Of a DNA stretch of 43,227 nt, positions 1 through 8,824 are shown piece after piece. Within the stretch, counting starts at the first letter, position 1. Each line of letters starts with the position of its first letter. The stretch covers positions 1 through 43,227 of the forward strand of contig JAFAZE010000139.1 in assembly GCA_019239975.1 (NCBI GenBank), written 5' to 3'. Position numbers and translations under genes: made by a program. The stretch comes from Streptosporangiaceae bacterium (GTDB lineage Bacteria > Actinomycetota > Actinomycetes > Streptosporangiales > Streptosporangiaceae). The notes under the pieces are model-generated. The model had not been told where the DNA came from and did no database searches. It was given only the letters and a program-made list of their open reading frames with translations.

Positions 1-213
1 GTAGCCCGCCGTGTGAGCGAGCCCCGGCCAGTCGACCGGGCGCAGGGCGTCCACGGACAGGATCAGCCGCGCGAAGCGGTAGATCCGCGCCACCCGCTTC
101 GGGGTGACCCCGACATGAAACTTGAACTGCGCGGCCAGGTGATTGCCGCTCACCCCGGCGGCATCGGCCAGCGCACCGACCGGCACCGCGCCCCAGGAAG
201 TCTCCAACCGCCC
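1..213 (-). pseudogene. AraC-type regulator, C-terminal HTH part (truncated by IS110 fragment, runs off left edge)
   Basis: Read on the minus strand, the first ~210 bases encode a typical AraC-type DNA-binding region: a first helix-turn-helix (ALADAAGVSGNHLAAQFK), the connecting VGVTPKRVARIYRFARLI segment, and the start of the second HTH ending in the HTAGY signature just before the window edge. The reading frame begins abruptly near 205-215, where the sequence changes to that of an IS110-family recombinase in another frame. The N-terminal effector half of the regulator is therefore missing here. AraC proteins activate or repress nearby genes in response to a ligand; the target is unknown. 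The family assignment is confident from the motif order; whether the fragment is still expressed is not known. Confidence 0.7.
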
Positions 214-785
214 GCGCTGGCGGGGTCCGGGGCCTTGCCCAGCAGTTCCAGGGTGTCCGGGGCGTCCAGGTCCTCGAAGGCCTCCAGCGCGGCGGGGAAG
301 TACTCGCGCAGCTGGTGCCGCAGCCGCTGCACCGCCCGGGTCCGCTCCCAGATCAGCGTCTTGTGCGTGCGCGCGAGGATCTTGATGCCCTCGGCCTCCG
401 GGCTGTCCCCGGCCGCCGGGCGCAGCTGGTGCGAATCGGTGCGGACCATGTCGGCGAGCATGTGCGCGTCGCCGCCGTCGCTCTTCGCGCCGGACACGCC
501 ATGCCGCTCCCGGTACCGGGACGCCTGCAGCGGGTTCACCGGGAACACGGTGTAGCCGGCTGCGATCAGCGCGGTCACCCACGGGCCGTGGTCCGTCTCG
601 ATCCCGGCGATCACCTCCGCCTCGTCCGCGTCCTCGCTCAGGTGCCTGCCGATCAGCTCGTGCAGCTGCGCGATCCCGGCCACGCCTTCGGGCAGCCGCC
701 TTCTCGCCAGCACCTTCCCGGCCTGGTCCATCACCTCCACGTCGTGATGGTCCTCAGCCCAGTCATCACCTACGAACAGCCGCAT
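205..785 (-). pseudogene. IS110-family transposase, N-terminal DEDD domain only
   Basis: The start ATG at 785 has GGGAG a few bases upstream and is better placed than the ATG at 803. The ~190-residue fragment holds the whole RuvC-like DEDD catalytic domain: VGDDWA (Asp8), GIETDHGPW (Glu63) and KSDGGDAHMLA (Asp103, Asp106), followed by a basic helical stretch (TRAVQRLRHQLREYF). The C-terminal Tnp/serine domain is gone: after APDPASA the frame runs for about 20 unrelated residues and stops inside the AraC fragment. IS110 enzymes are recombinases guided by an RNA from the element's own non-coding end. This copy should be inactive, and is oriented away from the intact IS110 gene at 1229. Confidence 0.85.
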
Positions 786-1228
786 CAAGTCTCCCGTCAG
801 CAATGCCGGAACATGTCAGCAGCCAGCGGGAGAACTATCAGCGACCTAATGAAACTGTGCTCACGCCACCGGCGGGCACGACATCCCAGCCAATCTTGAC
901 CGTGCGGGCGCCGCGAGGGCGCGAAAACGGGGCCGGGTGCGGGTGGCTGCGTGGCCGGGGTTCGCTGCCGCTTTGTGATCCTGTGGGCGATCGTGTTGAA
1001 GCCGGGTGCGCGGGCCGGGCCGGGCAGGAGACTGGGCGCGGGCTGTCCGCAACCGAATCCGGGCGCTTCTTGGCACTTGATGCCGTATCCCAGCCTGGCG
1101 CGGGGCCTCGACCCCGAGGGGTCGCGAATTGCAGCTGTGAGCGCGCCGGTCAGCTTCTCACTTCCGACCGGGGCCCCGCGGGCAGCCCGCCCTTTCCCGT
1201 CAGCCAGAGCACGAGGGAGGCGAGCTGC
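786..1228. other. Non-coding region between two divergent IS110 genes; possible bridge-RNA source
   Basis: No convincing gene lies in these 443 bases. In IS110-group elements the non-coding stretch just upstream of the recombinase gene encodes a structured bridge RNA that pairs with donor and target DNA. Two tight hairpins are visible near the downstream gene: CGACCCC/GGGGTCG at 1109-1124, and GCGGGC/GCCCGC centred near 1190. This region belongs to the 5' side of both the fragment and the intact element, so I cannot assign it to one or place the element ends. The bridge-RNA call is inference from family knowledge plus position. Confidence 0.35.
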
Positions 1229-2590
1229 ATGGAGCAGCCGCAGGATGTAGTCGGGGACGAGGAGCACGAGCGGGCCTGGGACCGGGTCGCCGCGATCGAC
1301 GTCGCCAAGGCGTCCGGGGTGGTCTGCACCCGGGTCCCGGACGAGGGCCGCCCGGGCCGGCGCAGGGCGCGGGTCTGGACGGTGGCCGCCACGATGGGCG
1401 AGGTCACGGCGCTGGGCGATCACTTGCGCTGCCAGGGCATCGAGGTCGTCACGATCGAGAGCACGAGCGATTACTGGCGGATCTGGCACGCGGTCCTGGA
1501 GGCCGCCGGGCTGAAGGTCCAGCTGGTCAACGCCCGCGCGGTGAAGAACGTCCCGGGCCGCGCCAAGACCGACAAGAAGGACGCCGTCTGGCTGGCCAAG
1601 CTCACCGAGCGGGGCATGCTCCAGCCCTCGTTCATCCCGGACTACGACATCCGCAGGCTGCGGGAGTTCACCCGGCTGCGGGCCGAGCTGGTGGCCGGGC
1701 GGACCCGGCACTGGTCCCGGCTGGAGAAGCTGCTGGAGCGCGCCTTGATCAAGGTGACCTCCGTCGCCTCCGCCATCGACACCATGTCCTGCCGGGACAT
1801 GATCGAGGCGCTGATCGCGGGCGAGCGTAACCCGAGGGCGCTGGCGGACCTGGCCCGGGGCAAGATGCGCGCCAAGCGCAAGGCGCTCACCGAGGCCCTG
1901 GACGGCAGGTTCGAGGACCACCACGCCGTGGAGGCGCGCATCCTGCTGCGCCACGTCGATGACCTCACCCGCGACATCGAGGACCTGACCGCCCGCGCCG
2001 GCGAGCTCATCGCCCAGATCCCGGCCGCCTGGGGCATCGACGCCGACGGCGCGACTGGGCCCGCCGCCGGCCGGGAACCCGATGCGATCGCGCTGCCCGC
2101 TGTCGCCCGGCTGGACGAGATCACCGGCTGCGGCCCCGTCGCCGCCATGGCGATCATCGCGGAAATAGGCCTCGACATGACCGTCTTCGGCACCGCCGGA
2201 CGGCTCGTCTCATGGGCGAAGCTCTGCCCGCAGACCCGCCAGTCCGGCAAGAAGGCCACCGCCGCCTCGCCCGGCAAGGGCGACCCCTGGCTCAAGGGCC
2301 CCCTCGGCGAGATCGCCGCCACCGCCGCCCGCTCCGGCACCTTCCTCGGCGAACGCTACCGCCGCCTCGCCAGACGACGGGGCAAGCGCAAGGCCCTGGT
2401 CGCGATCGCCCGCTCGATCCTCGTCATCATCTTCCACCTGCTCTCCGACCCCGCCGCCCGGTTCATCGACCTCGGCCCCGGCTACTACGACGACCGCGCC
2501 ACCACCGAACGAAAGGTCCGCAACCACGTCCGCCAGCTCGAGGCCCTCGGCCTCACCGTCACCATCACACCCGCCGAGGATGCCTCCTAA
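1229..2590 (+). CDS. IS110-family RNA-guided transposase/recombinase (intact)
   Basis: A 453-residue protein of full IS110 length. The ATG at 1229 is preceded by GGGAGG at eight bases, so the longer open frame upstream is not used. The N-terminal DEDD domain shows AAIDVAKAS (Asp24), VTIESTSDYW (Glu77) and KTDKKDAVWLA (Asp115, Asp118). A helical middle part follows, then the C-terminal Transposase_20 domain with ITGCGPVAAMAIIAEIG and CPQTRQSGKK, whose Ser339 is the likely nucleophile. These are the two half-sites that form the composite active site in IS110 recombinases. All key residues are present, so the enzyme may be active. It differs clearly from the fragment at 205-785, so the two are separate elements, not a duplication. 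Confidence 0.93.
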   Translation: MEQPQDVVGDEEHERAWDRVAAIDVAKASGVVCTRVPDEGRPGRRRARVWTVAATMGEVTALGDHLRCQGIEVVTIESTSDYWRIWHAVLEAAGLKVQLVNARAVKNVPGRAKTDKKDAVWLAKLTERGMLQPSFIPDYDIRRLREFTRLRAELVAGRTRHWSRLEKLLERALIKVTSVASAIDTMSCRDMIEALIAGERNPRALADLARGKMRAKRKALTEALDGRFEDHHAVEARILLRHVDDLTRDIEDLTARAGELIAQIPAAWGIDADGATGPAAGREPDAIALPAVARLDEITGCGPVAAMAIIAEIGLDMTVFGTAGRLVSWAKLCPQTRQSGKKATAASPGKGDPWLKGPLGEIAATAARSGTFLGERYRRLARRRGKRKALVAIARSILVIIFHLLSDPAARFIDLGPGYYDDRATTERKVRNHVRQLEALGLTVTITPAEDAS

Positions 2591-2953
2591 CCCGGCCGCC
2601 CTCAGCCTGAAAGCCCTCGCCTCCGCACGGCCGGGGCTCAATGCTGCCTGCCGCTAAAGGTTGTGTTTACCGGTCAGCAGCGATCAATCCTCCCGGTCAC
2701 CGGCAGGGGCACGATCTTTCAGCAGGGCTCAAAGCCCGGGAAACACAAGTGCTCACCTGCCGGCGGCCACCACACCCGGAGTCTGCCAGACGGCGGGCTC
2801 CCTGAGACTCATTAGGAGACCTGTCCGGCGCGGTCGGAGCCGGTGCGCACCCGGGCACACCGGGCACCACCACACGACCAGCCCTGCCAGCCAAACAGAC
2901 ACCACACCCGAAACCGGGCAGCGGCACAATCCGTAACCGAACCTCAAGAACGC
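2591..2953. other. Intergenic region downstream of IS110
   Basis: No gene with family-like sequence or a plausible start is seen in these 363 bases. The right end of the IS110 element should lie somewhere here, but IS110 ends lack long inverted repeats and no boundary could be fixed by eye. Confidence 0.4.
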
Positions 2954-3409
2954 TGAACGATTGAGGCTAACCGCAAACTGTCCCTGGTCGCGGGATTCCG
3001 GTGGCTGAAGCATGCTGGCGCGCCCAGCGTGCTGTCGCCGGAATTCTTCTACTGGGCTCTCCTCGGCACCGTGATTACCATCGCATCTACCTGCAGGCAT
3101 GTGGCGGGGAAGATCGATGCCGCCGAACCCGCTGACACAGATTCCTGGGAGGCGTGGCTGCAGCCGGACGGTGAACTCTCGGTCCCGGAAGCCGTAAGCT
3201 TCCACCAGTTCGAGAGCGACAACACCGACAAGCCCATGGCCGGGTAATTCCCGCCCGCGAGAACACAGGGCACGGACATCGAAGAACTCGACGGGCTGGC
3301 GCGCAACTGGCTCACATACTGGGTGCTCGACATGGGCAGGCGCGAGGCCGAGACGTGGTTCGCTGGACGGGAACGTCAGCACTTCCCGCGGATGCCTGAG
3401 TTGGCATGA
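2954..3409 (+). pseudogene. Decayed hypothetical gene, one in-frame stop
   Basis: One frame reads as protein-like sequence from about 2954 to a TGA at 3407-3409, interrupted by a single TAA at 3245-3247. Upstream of the stop are hydrophobic and acidic stretches such as LSPEFFYWALLGTVITIAS and DTDSWEAWLQPDGELSVPEA; after it comes LDGLARNWLTYWVLDMGRR and a clean C-terminus. No ATG or GTG lies near the 5' end of the open stretch except GTG 3029. I do not recognise the family. The continuity of sensible residues on both sides of the stop in the same frame suggests a point-mutated gene, but two short unrelated frames remain possible. Confidence 0.4.
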
Positions 3410-3480
3410 GCGTGGCCAGGTACGCGCGAACTCGCTGGGCTCGCAGTTGGCCGATGTGCAGTCGAGCGCGGATGGAGTAG

Positions 3481-3690
3481 TGGCACGATTACAGCGATGT
3501 GATGCCCGGCTGGTTCGCGCCCTACATCAGCCTTGAGTCGGCCGCCAACCTGATCCAGGTCTATGACACCGCAGTCATCCCAGCCTGCTCCAGCCAGCCG
3601 AATCTGCTGACTACCTCACCCGGCTACTGCGCGATTTCAGCGCGCACCCCCCATGTACTCGGTCAGACGGGTGGCTTATGCTGCTGCCGG
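3481..3690 (+). pseudogene. DUF5753 (Scr1-type XRE regulator) fragment, frameshifted
   Basis: The stretch encodes WHDYSDVMPGWFAPYISLES, then AANLIQVYDTAVIP, and continues one frame over with LLQPAESADYLTRLL and RDFSAHPP. That is the opening of the DUF5753 domain found C-terminal to the HTH in Scr1-type antitoxin-like regulators of actinomycetes, whose consensus runs YE...VPGLLQTEDYAR. One base appears to be missing near 3583, changing the frame. The N-terminal HTH and most of the domain are absent, and an in-frame TAG precedes the fragment at 3478. Such regulators often sit beside PF04672 methyltransferase genes, as here. It is a relic and unlikely to function. Confidence 0.6.
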
Positions 3691-3740
3691 TAGGGAACCG
3701 CATGCATGCGCAGTCTCGGCCCGGACAGCTGGGGGTTATC

Positions 3741-4583
3741 GTGAGCAGTGATAATACCGCGTTTCCGTGGGGTGATAGCGAGCATGACCTCGCGGCAAAA
3801 ATTGACACCACGGTTCCCGTTTCCGCCCGGATCTGGAACTACTGGCTGGGCGGCAAGGATTACTACCCCGTCGATAAGGAAGCAGGCGACGCGTACGCGC
3901 AGGTATTCCCCGGCATCTTCACCTATGCCCGGTCCTGCCGGTATTTCATCGGGCGCGCCGTGCGGTTCCTGGCCGGCGAGGCGGGAATCCGGCAGTTCCT
4001 TGACATCGGAACCGGCCTGCCCAGCCACGACAACACCCACGAGATCGCCCAGCGGGCCGCGCCCAGCGCGCGGGTCGTCTACGTCGACAACGACCCCCTC
4101 GTCCTGGCCCACGCGCGCGCCCTGCTGACCAGCAGCCCGCCCGGCACCACCGACTACATCAGCGCCGACCTGAACAACCCTGCCGGGATCCTGGAAATCG
4201 CCCGGCAGAAGCTGGACTTCTCCCGCCCGGTCGCCATCATGCTGATGGGCGTCCTCGGCCACATCGGCAACCCCGCGGAAAACGACGACCACTTCGCCTG
4301 GTCAGTCGTGCGGGAACTCACCGGCGCACTGCCCTCCGGCGGATACCTGGCACTCCACGACACCGTCGACACAGACCCGGTGCATAACGCCGCACTTGAC
4401 TACTACAACAAAACCGGTGCCATCCCCTACCATGCCCGCCGCCCCAGCCAGATCGCCCGGTTCTTCGACGGACTGGAACTCCTCGACCCCGGCGTCGTGC
4501 CAATACACGAATGGCGCCCAGACCCCAGCCCCTTCTCCCAGACTCTGGTTCCCTCCATCGGAGGAGTCGCGCAAAAGCCCTGA
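3741..4583 (+). CDS. SAM-dependent methyltransferase, PF04672 (Methyltransf_19 / DUF574)
   Basis: A 280-residue protein of the actinomycete-specific S-adenosyl methyltransferase family. The GTG at 3741 has a G-rich ribosome site a few bases upstream and places the conserved start (IDTTVPVSARIWNYWLGGKD) at residue 21, as usual in this family. The SAM-binding loop LDIGTGLPSHDNTHE is at 87-101 and the acidic strand end VVYVDNDPLVL follows. The GALPSGGYLALHDT segment is the later Rossmann strand. The substrate is not known for the family. It follows the DUF5753 relic, a common pairing in actinomycetes. A longer frame opens upstream but lies inside that relic. The gene looks complete. Confidence 0.9.
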   Translation: MSSDNTAFPWGDSEHDLAAKIDTTVPVSARIWNYWLGGKDYYPVDKEAGDAYAQVFPGIFTYARSCRYFIGRAVRFLAGEAGIRQFLDIGTGLPSHDNTHEIAQRAAPSARVVYVDNDPLVLAHARALLTSSPPGTTDYISADLNNPAGILEIARQKLDFSRPVAIMLMGVLGHIGNPAENDDHFAWSVVRELTGALPSGGYLALHDTVDTDPVHNAALDYYNKTGAIPYHARRPSQIARFFDGLELLDPGVVPIHEWRPDPSPFSQTLVPSIGGVAQKP

Positions 4584-4951
4584 CATGGCCGGGACAGGAT
4601 GGCGCAGCGGAGAGGGCTGACGTCGGCCATGTTGCTGCCTACCGCGAGCACCGGTGCCCTCGAGCACCCTCACGGCCCTCCCCAAGCTTCGGCAAAAGGT
4701 CATGGGGAGGGGCCGGCCCTTATCCGACACGCTCACGGTGTCGCCGAACGCCTGTACTGCTCCAGTACTCGGCGCAGGGTCCGTATTCGCCCGGCTCGCG
4801 AGCCGACCGGTGCTGCTTGCCATGTCGGCGAGCCAGGCGGTCGCCATTGAGGGGCTTCCCCGCCACGGAGAAACTGGGACGCGGGGGTGGAACCACGGGT
4901 CCGTTCGGAATGATCGATTTTCCTCTGAGACGACGGGGAAGCCCTCATGCG
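4584..4951. repeat. Intergenic region with an imperfect 14-15 bp inverted repeat
   Basis: No gene is supported in these 368 bases. TGAGGGGCTTCCCCG at 4848-4862 is mirrored by CGGGGAAGCCCTCA at 4934-4947, differing only by one extra G, with about 71 bases between. The right arm ends four bases from the stop codon of the protease gene. It could be the ends of a small mobile element relic or part of a terminator between the converging genes. Confidence 0.4.
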
Positions 4952-7900
4952 TTACGGCTGTGCCTGTACCTGGTAAGCGCGGATTACCGTCTGCTGGGCG
5001 CTGTTGCCAGCCGCGTCGGTGAGGTTGTCGCTCAGCGACACGAAAGCGGTTCCCTTCGGCGGTGTGATGGTGGTAGTCCATTTGCCCGGGCCGGCTGGGC
5101 GGAGGGCAAGGCGGTGCCAGGTTTTCCCGTCGTCGAAGGAGGCCTGGACGGTGATCGCGGTGATCTTCGCCGTCGGGCTCCCTGGGGCCAGGTCCGGGGC
5201 GATGACCAGCAGGAATGATTTGCCAGCTGGCGCCTGGTCGAGGGCGTTGAACGCGCCGCTGATGCGGACGTCCCACAGCGGCAGGGTCGCCATGCTGGTT
5301 CCGCTGACGTGGCCGGAGCGGAAGGTCCAGGTCGCCTGGGCTGATGTGCCGAGAGTGGACCACGGGACGTTCAGCTTCCCCGTCGCGGACAGTGTGTAGC
5401 GGGCGGCGGCCGCCGGGACCTTGAACGTCGGCTGGTTGGCGATCGAGCCGGTGCCGATCACAGTTTTCCCTTGACGCAAGGTGATCGTCCCCGACAGGCC
5501 GCCGATGAGACCGTTCATGAGATTGCCGATGTGCCCTGGCGCGGACTCAGAGTCGGGCTGGATGTCGGGAGTGATCACATCGCCTGAGCGGGTGGTGATG
5601 CTCGCGCTCGACAGCGCCGCCGATCCCCATACCTCGTGGTACGTACGCCCGGCCGGTAGACGTGGGCCGGCCCGGCCTCGAACCACGCGATATTCGGAGT
5701 GGGGGTATTCAGCGGGCCGTACAAGTCCAGCTGGGTCGTCTCCCAGGTTCCGGGCGTCATGAACTCGGTGATCGTGCCTGACGGCGGGATGAAGAACTCG
5801 CTGCCACTGAATCCAGAGGCCGCGCTGATCGCGGTCTCGAGCGGTCCCAGGATCAAATTGACCTGGTCGATCCTGGTCATGGGCTTGCCCTGCTGGCGAA
5901 GCTCCGGACGGTAGAGCGCTAGCGCACCGTCGTGCAACCGGTATGGGAGCTCGGAGATCCGCTGGGCGGCGGGGAACTGCAGGGAGTAGGTCACAGTCGC
6001 GAGGTGATTGCGGGTGTACGGGGAGTTATCGCACCAGGTGTCGCCGAAGAATTCGTACGGCCGGCCCGCGACCCGGCCGGTCGGCGCGGCGTAGAGTAGC
6101 GGACCGCCTGGTTCTGTGACCGCGAACGAGTAATAGGGGGTTCCCGCCACCGTCTGGGCGAGCTGGGCAATGCCCCAGACATTACCCACGCGGCTGTCCA
6201 AGGCGGGCAGGAGCGGGCGGCCGCGGCGGGCGTCCAGGGTGACGGTCATGTCGCGTTTGACGGTCACGGCGGGATCGTCGATCAGCGTCAGGCTTTCCGG
6301 GTGCCCTCGCGTGGCTGCCGTGTCGACCACGCTGGTGATGTCATAGCGGCCTGGCGGTACGGACGCGGTGACTATGCCCGCCTTGTTCACGACCGCGAGG
6401 ATGAGCTTCCCGGTGGCGAGGTCTATCAGTCCGGTTGACGGCTCCGCCAGGCTGAGGTCGGCCTGTGGGCGGCCGTCGCGGTCGATCGTCTTGAACGTGA
6501 CAGTTTCGAGCTGGGGCTGGTTTTCCGCGCCAACGGCGGTGTGCAGCACCGTGGTGCCGTCCGGGCTCATGGCGGTGAGCCAGCCGTTGTAGAGGCCGGT
6601 GATGCCGAGTGCCGGGTTCTCATTGACCTGAACGCTCGTGTCCGCCCCCGGCGCCACAGTGATCTGCGACGGGCTGACGGTAAACATGCCCGCCGGGGCA
6701 GGCTTGCCGTCCGGCCCGGCCACCGCCGTGGCCAGGTTCAGGGTCAGCGGCGAGGTACCGGCGTTGTGGTAGGTCATCGTCTTGGCGGCGGCGCTCAGGT
6801 GCGGCCAGGGCGACAGGTATGTCAGGCTGGCGGGTGTGGCATAGGCGTTCTGCTTGGTGGCACGGGTGATGTCTGCCTGCCCGTCGCCCTGATCGTAGGC
6901 GCTGGTGCCGCTGGCCGGGGCGGCCGAGCTCGTCAGCGCCGCCTTGAGCTGGGCGCCGGACCAGTGGGGGTGTGCTTGCGCGAGGATCGCGGCGGCGCCA
7001 GAGACGTACGGCGCCGAGGCGGAGGTGCCGCTGCACCGGGTGTAGAAGGCGTTGATGGGGCCGTCACCCGGGATGCCATCGGACGGGCACAGCGAGGTCC
7101 CGGCCGCCAGCGCCCCGGCGACCCCCACGCCCGGGGCGGTGACATCGGGCTTGACCGCGAAATCGCCGCAGGCGGGCCCGGTGCCTGAGAAGAAGGCCAG
7201 CTTCCCGCTGGAGTCGACCGCGCCTACCGTGAGCGCGCTCTTCGCGACGCCCGGCGCGTCGAGGAAGCCCGGCCCGTTGTTGCCGGCGGCCGCCACGAAC
7301 AGCGTCCCCGACGAGGCACTCAGCGAGTCCAGTGCCTGGGATACCGGGTCGATGCCGGCCGGGCAGATCCACGGCGCGCTGAACCCGAGGCTCATGTTGA
7401 CGATCCTGGCATGCTGCGCCACGGCCCATTGCATGCCCGCGATCACCTGCGACTCGGTGCCGGTGCCGTCGTCGCCGAGGACCTTGCCGACCAGCAGCCG
7501 CGCACCAGGCGCGACGCCCTGGTACTTGCCGTTCGACGCCGCCCCTGACCCGGCGATTATTGACGCGGTCCAGGTGCCGTGACCCACCTCATCCCGGATG
7601 CCGTGCTTCGATTTGGTGAAATTCTTCGCAGCGGCCACCACCCCGGCCAGGTCCGGGTGGCCGGGGTCATAGCCGGTGTCCAGGTCCGCCACCAGCACGC
7701 CCGCGCCGGGCTCCGCCGACGGTGCGGAGCCGGCACCCGGGGTCGTGGGCACCACGCCCGCGACCGCGGCGGCGGAAGGGCCGGAAGGGCCGCCGGCCGG
7801 CCGCACCGGGCCGTCCAGCAATACCCTCGTGACCTGCGGCGCGTGGTGAAGCGCCGACCAGAACCTCGCCGCGCCTCGCTTCGACTCGGCGATGGCCGCG

Positions 7901-8433
7901 CTCCCGATACTGGGCAGGGCAGCGGTGACCACCGCGTCGCCCCCAGCGGTCAGCGCCCGCGCCGCGGCCATCCCGCCGGAGGACGCCATCCCGCCGCGGT
8001 AGGTGATGATCAGCGGCAGCGTGGACCTGGCCGCGTCGCCGTAGCGGTCCCGGACCAGTTCGCTGACGTCGAAGAGGTTCTCATCCAGCACGCCCGAGCC
8101 GATCAGGCCCACCGCGTCGGTGGGGATGACCACCAGATCCGGCGTGCGCCCCGGTCCCGGCACCGACTGCTCCAGGTAGCCGATACCTGGCCGCGCGTAC
8201 TGGCGGTCGATGTCCGCCGACTCCCGCCCGCCGGGCCCGCTGGTCACCCGGACACGGTCACCGGTGATCAGCGTCACCTCGGTGACCGAAACCCGGCCAT
8301 CCGGCGCGCCTCCTGCGAGGGCGGCGGAAGGCGTGCTGGCGAGCGGGCTGGCCGCCGCCGACACGCTGATCATGGATCCGAATGCCGCGGACACCGTCGC
8401 CGCGATCATGAACATTCGCCGAGCGTGTCTCAT
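4952..8433 (-). pseudogene. Secreted S8 (subtilisin-like) serine peptidase, single frameshift near the C-terminal third
   Basis: Start ATG at 8433 has GGAGG at about eight bases. Residues 1-28 form a signal peptide (MRHARRMF, hydrophobic core, SVSAAAS). The catalytic triad is complete: Asp252 in DLDTGYD, His285 in VGHGTWTA, Ser471 in GTSASAP, with oxyanion Asn385 in AAAGNNGPG. A propeptide precedes and a long beta-rich C-terminal region follows. At about 5640-5655 the frame breaks: AHVYRPG is followed by VRTTRYG and a stop at 5575, while the next frame resumes with RTYHEVWGSAALS and runs to 4952. One base is missing within a CGTACGTACG microrepeat. The upstream part alone keeps the whole catalytic domain. 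It could be a real mutation or a sequencing error; either way the catalytic portion, about 950 residues, may still be made and exported. Confidence 0.85.
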
Positions 8434-8812
8434 TGTGGGGCCTCCAGGGGTCGTTACGGGAACTACCAGAAATCCGCTCGAGTGGCACTTCTACCGACGT
8501 ACGTTCAGGAGGCTGCGGCGGCTGACTTCACTGCGCCGGGCATCCTCTCTGGTAGAAGACGTTCTGAATAGACAGAAAGTCGCTCGCCTTTGCCAATCCG
8601 TTTTGGCTGGGCGGTTCGGAGCTATGGGCGGCCCTGGCCCGCCCGGTCACCGCAGCCGGTATCCGGGTCGTCGAAGTGGACCGTTCCGGCCGCCATCACC
8701 GCGCACGGCCATCAAGCACGAACTCAGTGGCCAGCGTGTTCGGCCGACTAAACGGTCACCATCGCCGCGGCCAACGGGACCAGGACGCGGGAATGCCCGG
8801 TGACAGCGGCTG
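8434..8812. other. Divergent intergenic region
   Basis: Between the protease start (minus) and the VOC gene (plus) I see no gene in 379 bases. It must hold the protease promoter reading left; I could not define its hexamers with confidence. Confidence 0.4.
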
Positions 8813-8824
8813 TAGCCTGTGGTC
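8813..8824 (+). promoter_or_regulatory. -10 element TAGCCT six bases before ATG (leaderless start)
   Basis: TAGCCT at 8813-8818 fits the actinomycete TANNNT -10 box and is followed by six bases and then ATG 8825, with no Shine-Dalgarno sequence. This spacing would place transcription start at or next to the A of ATG. The -35 is not clear. Confidence 0.5.

Noticed and set aside
803..1228. A long in-frame N-terminal extension of the intact IS110 protein
   Set aside because: The residues are not family-like, and ATG 1229 has a strong ribosome site at the usual family start.
4302..5363. A 353-codon minus-strand frame across the methyltransferase end and the protease tail
   Set aside because: It is antisense to clear coding sequence at one end, overlaps the protease tail at the other, and shows no recognisable motif.
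7579..8571. A 330-codon plus-strand frame inside the protease gene
   Set aside because: It is the mirror of high-GC codon bias in the subtilisin gene; the residues are Arg/Gly/His-rich without domains.
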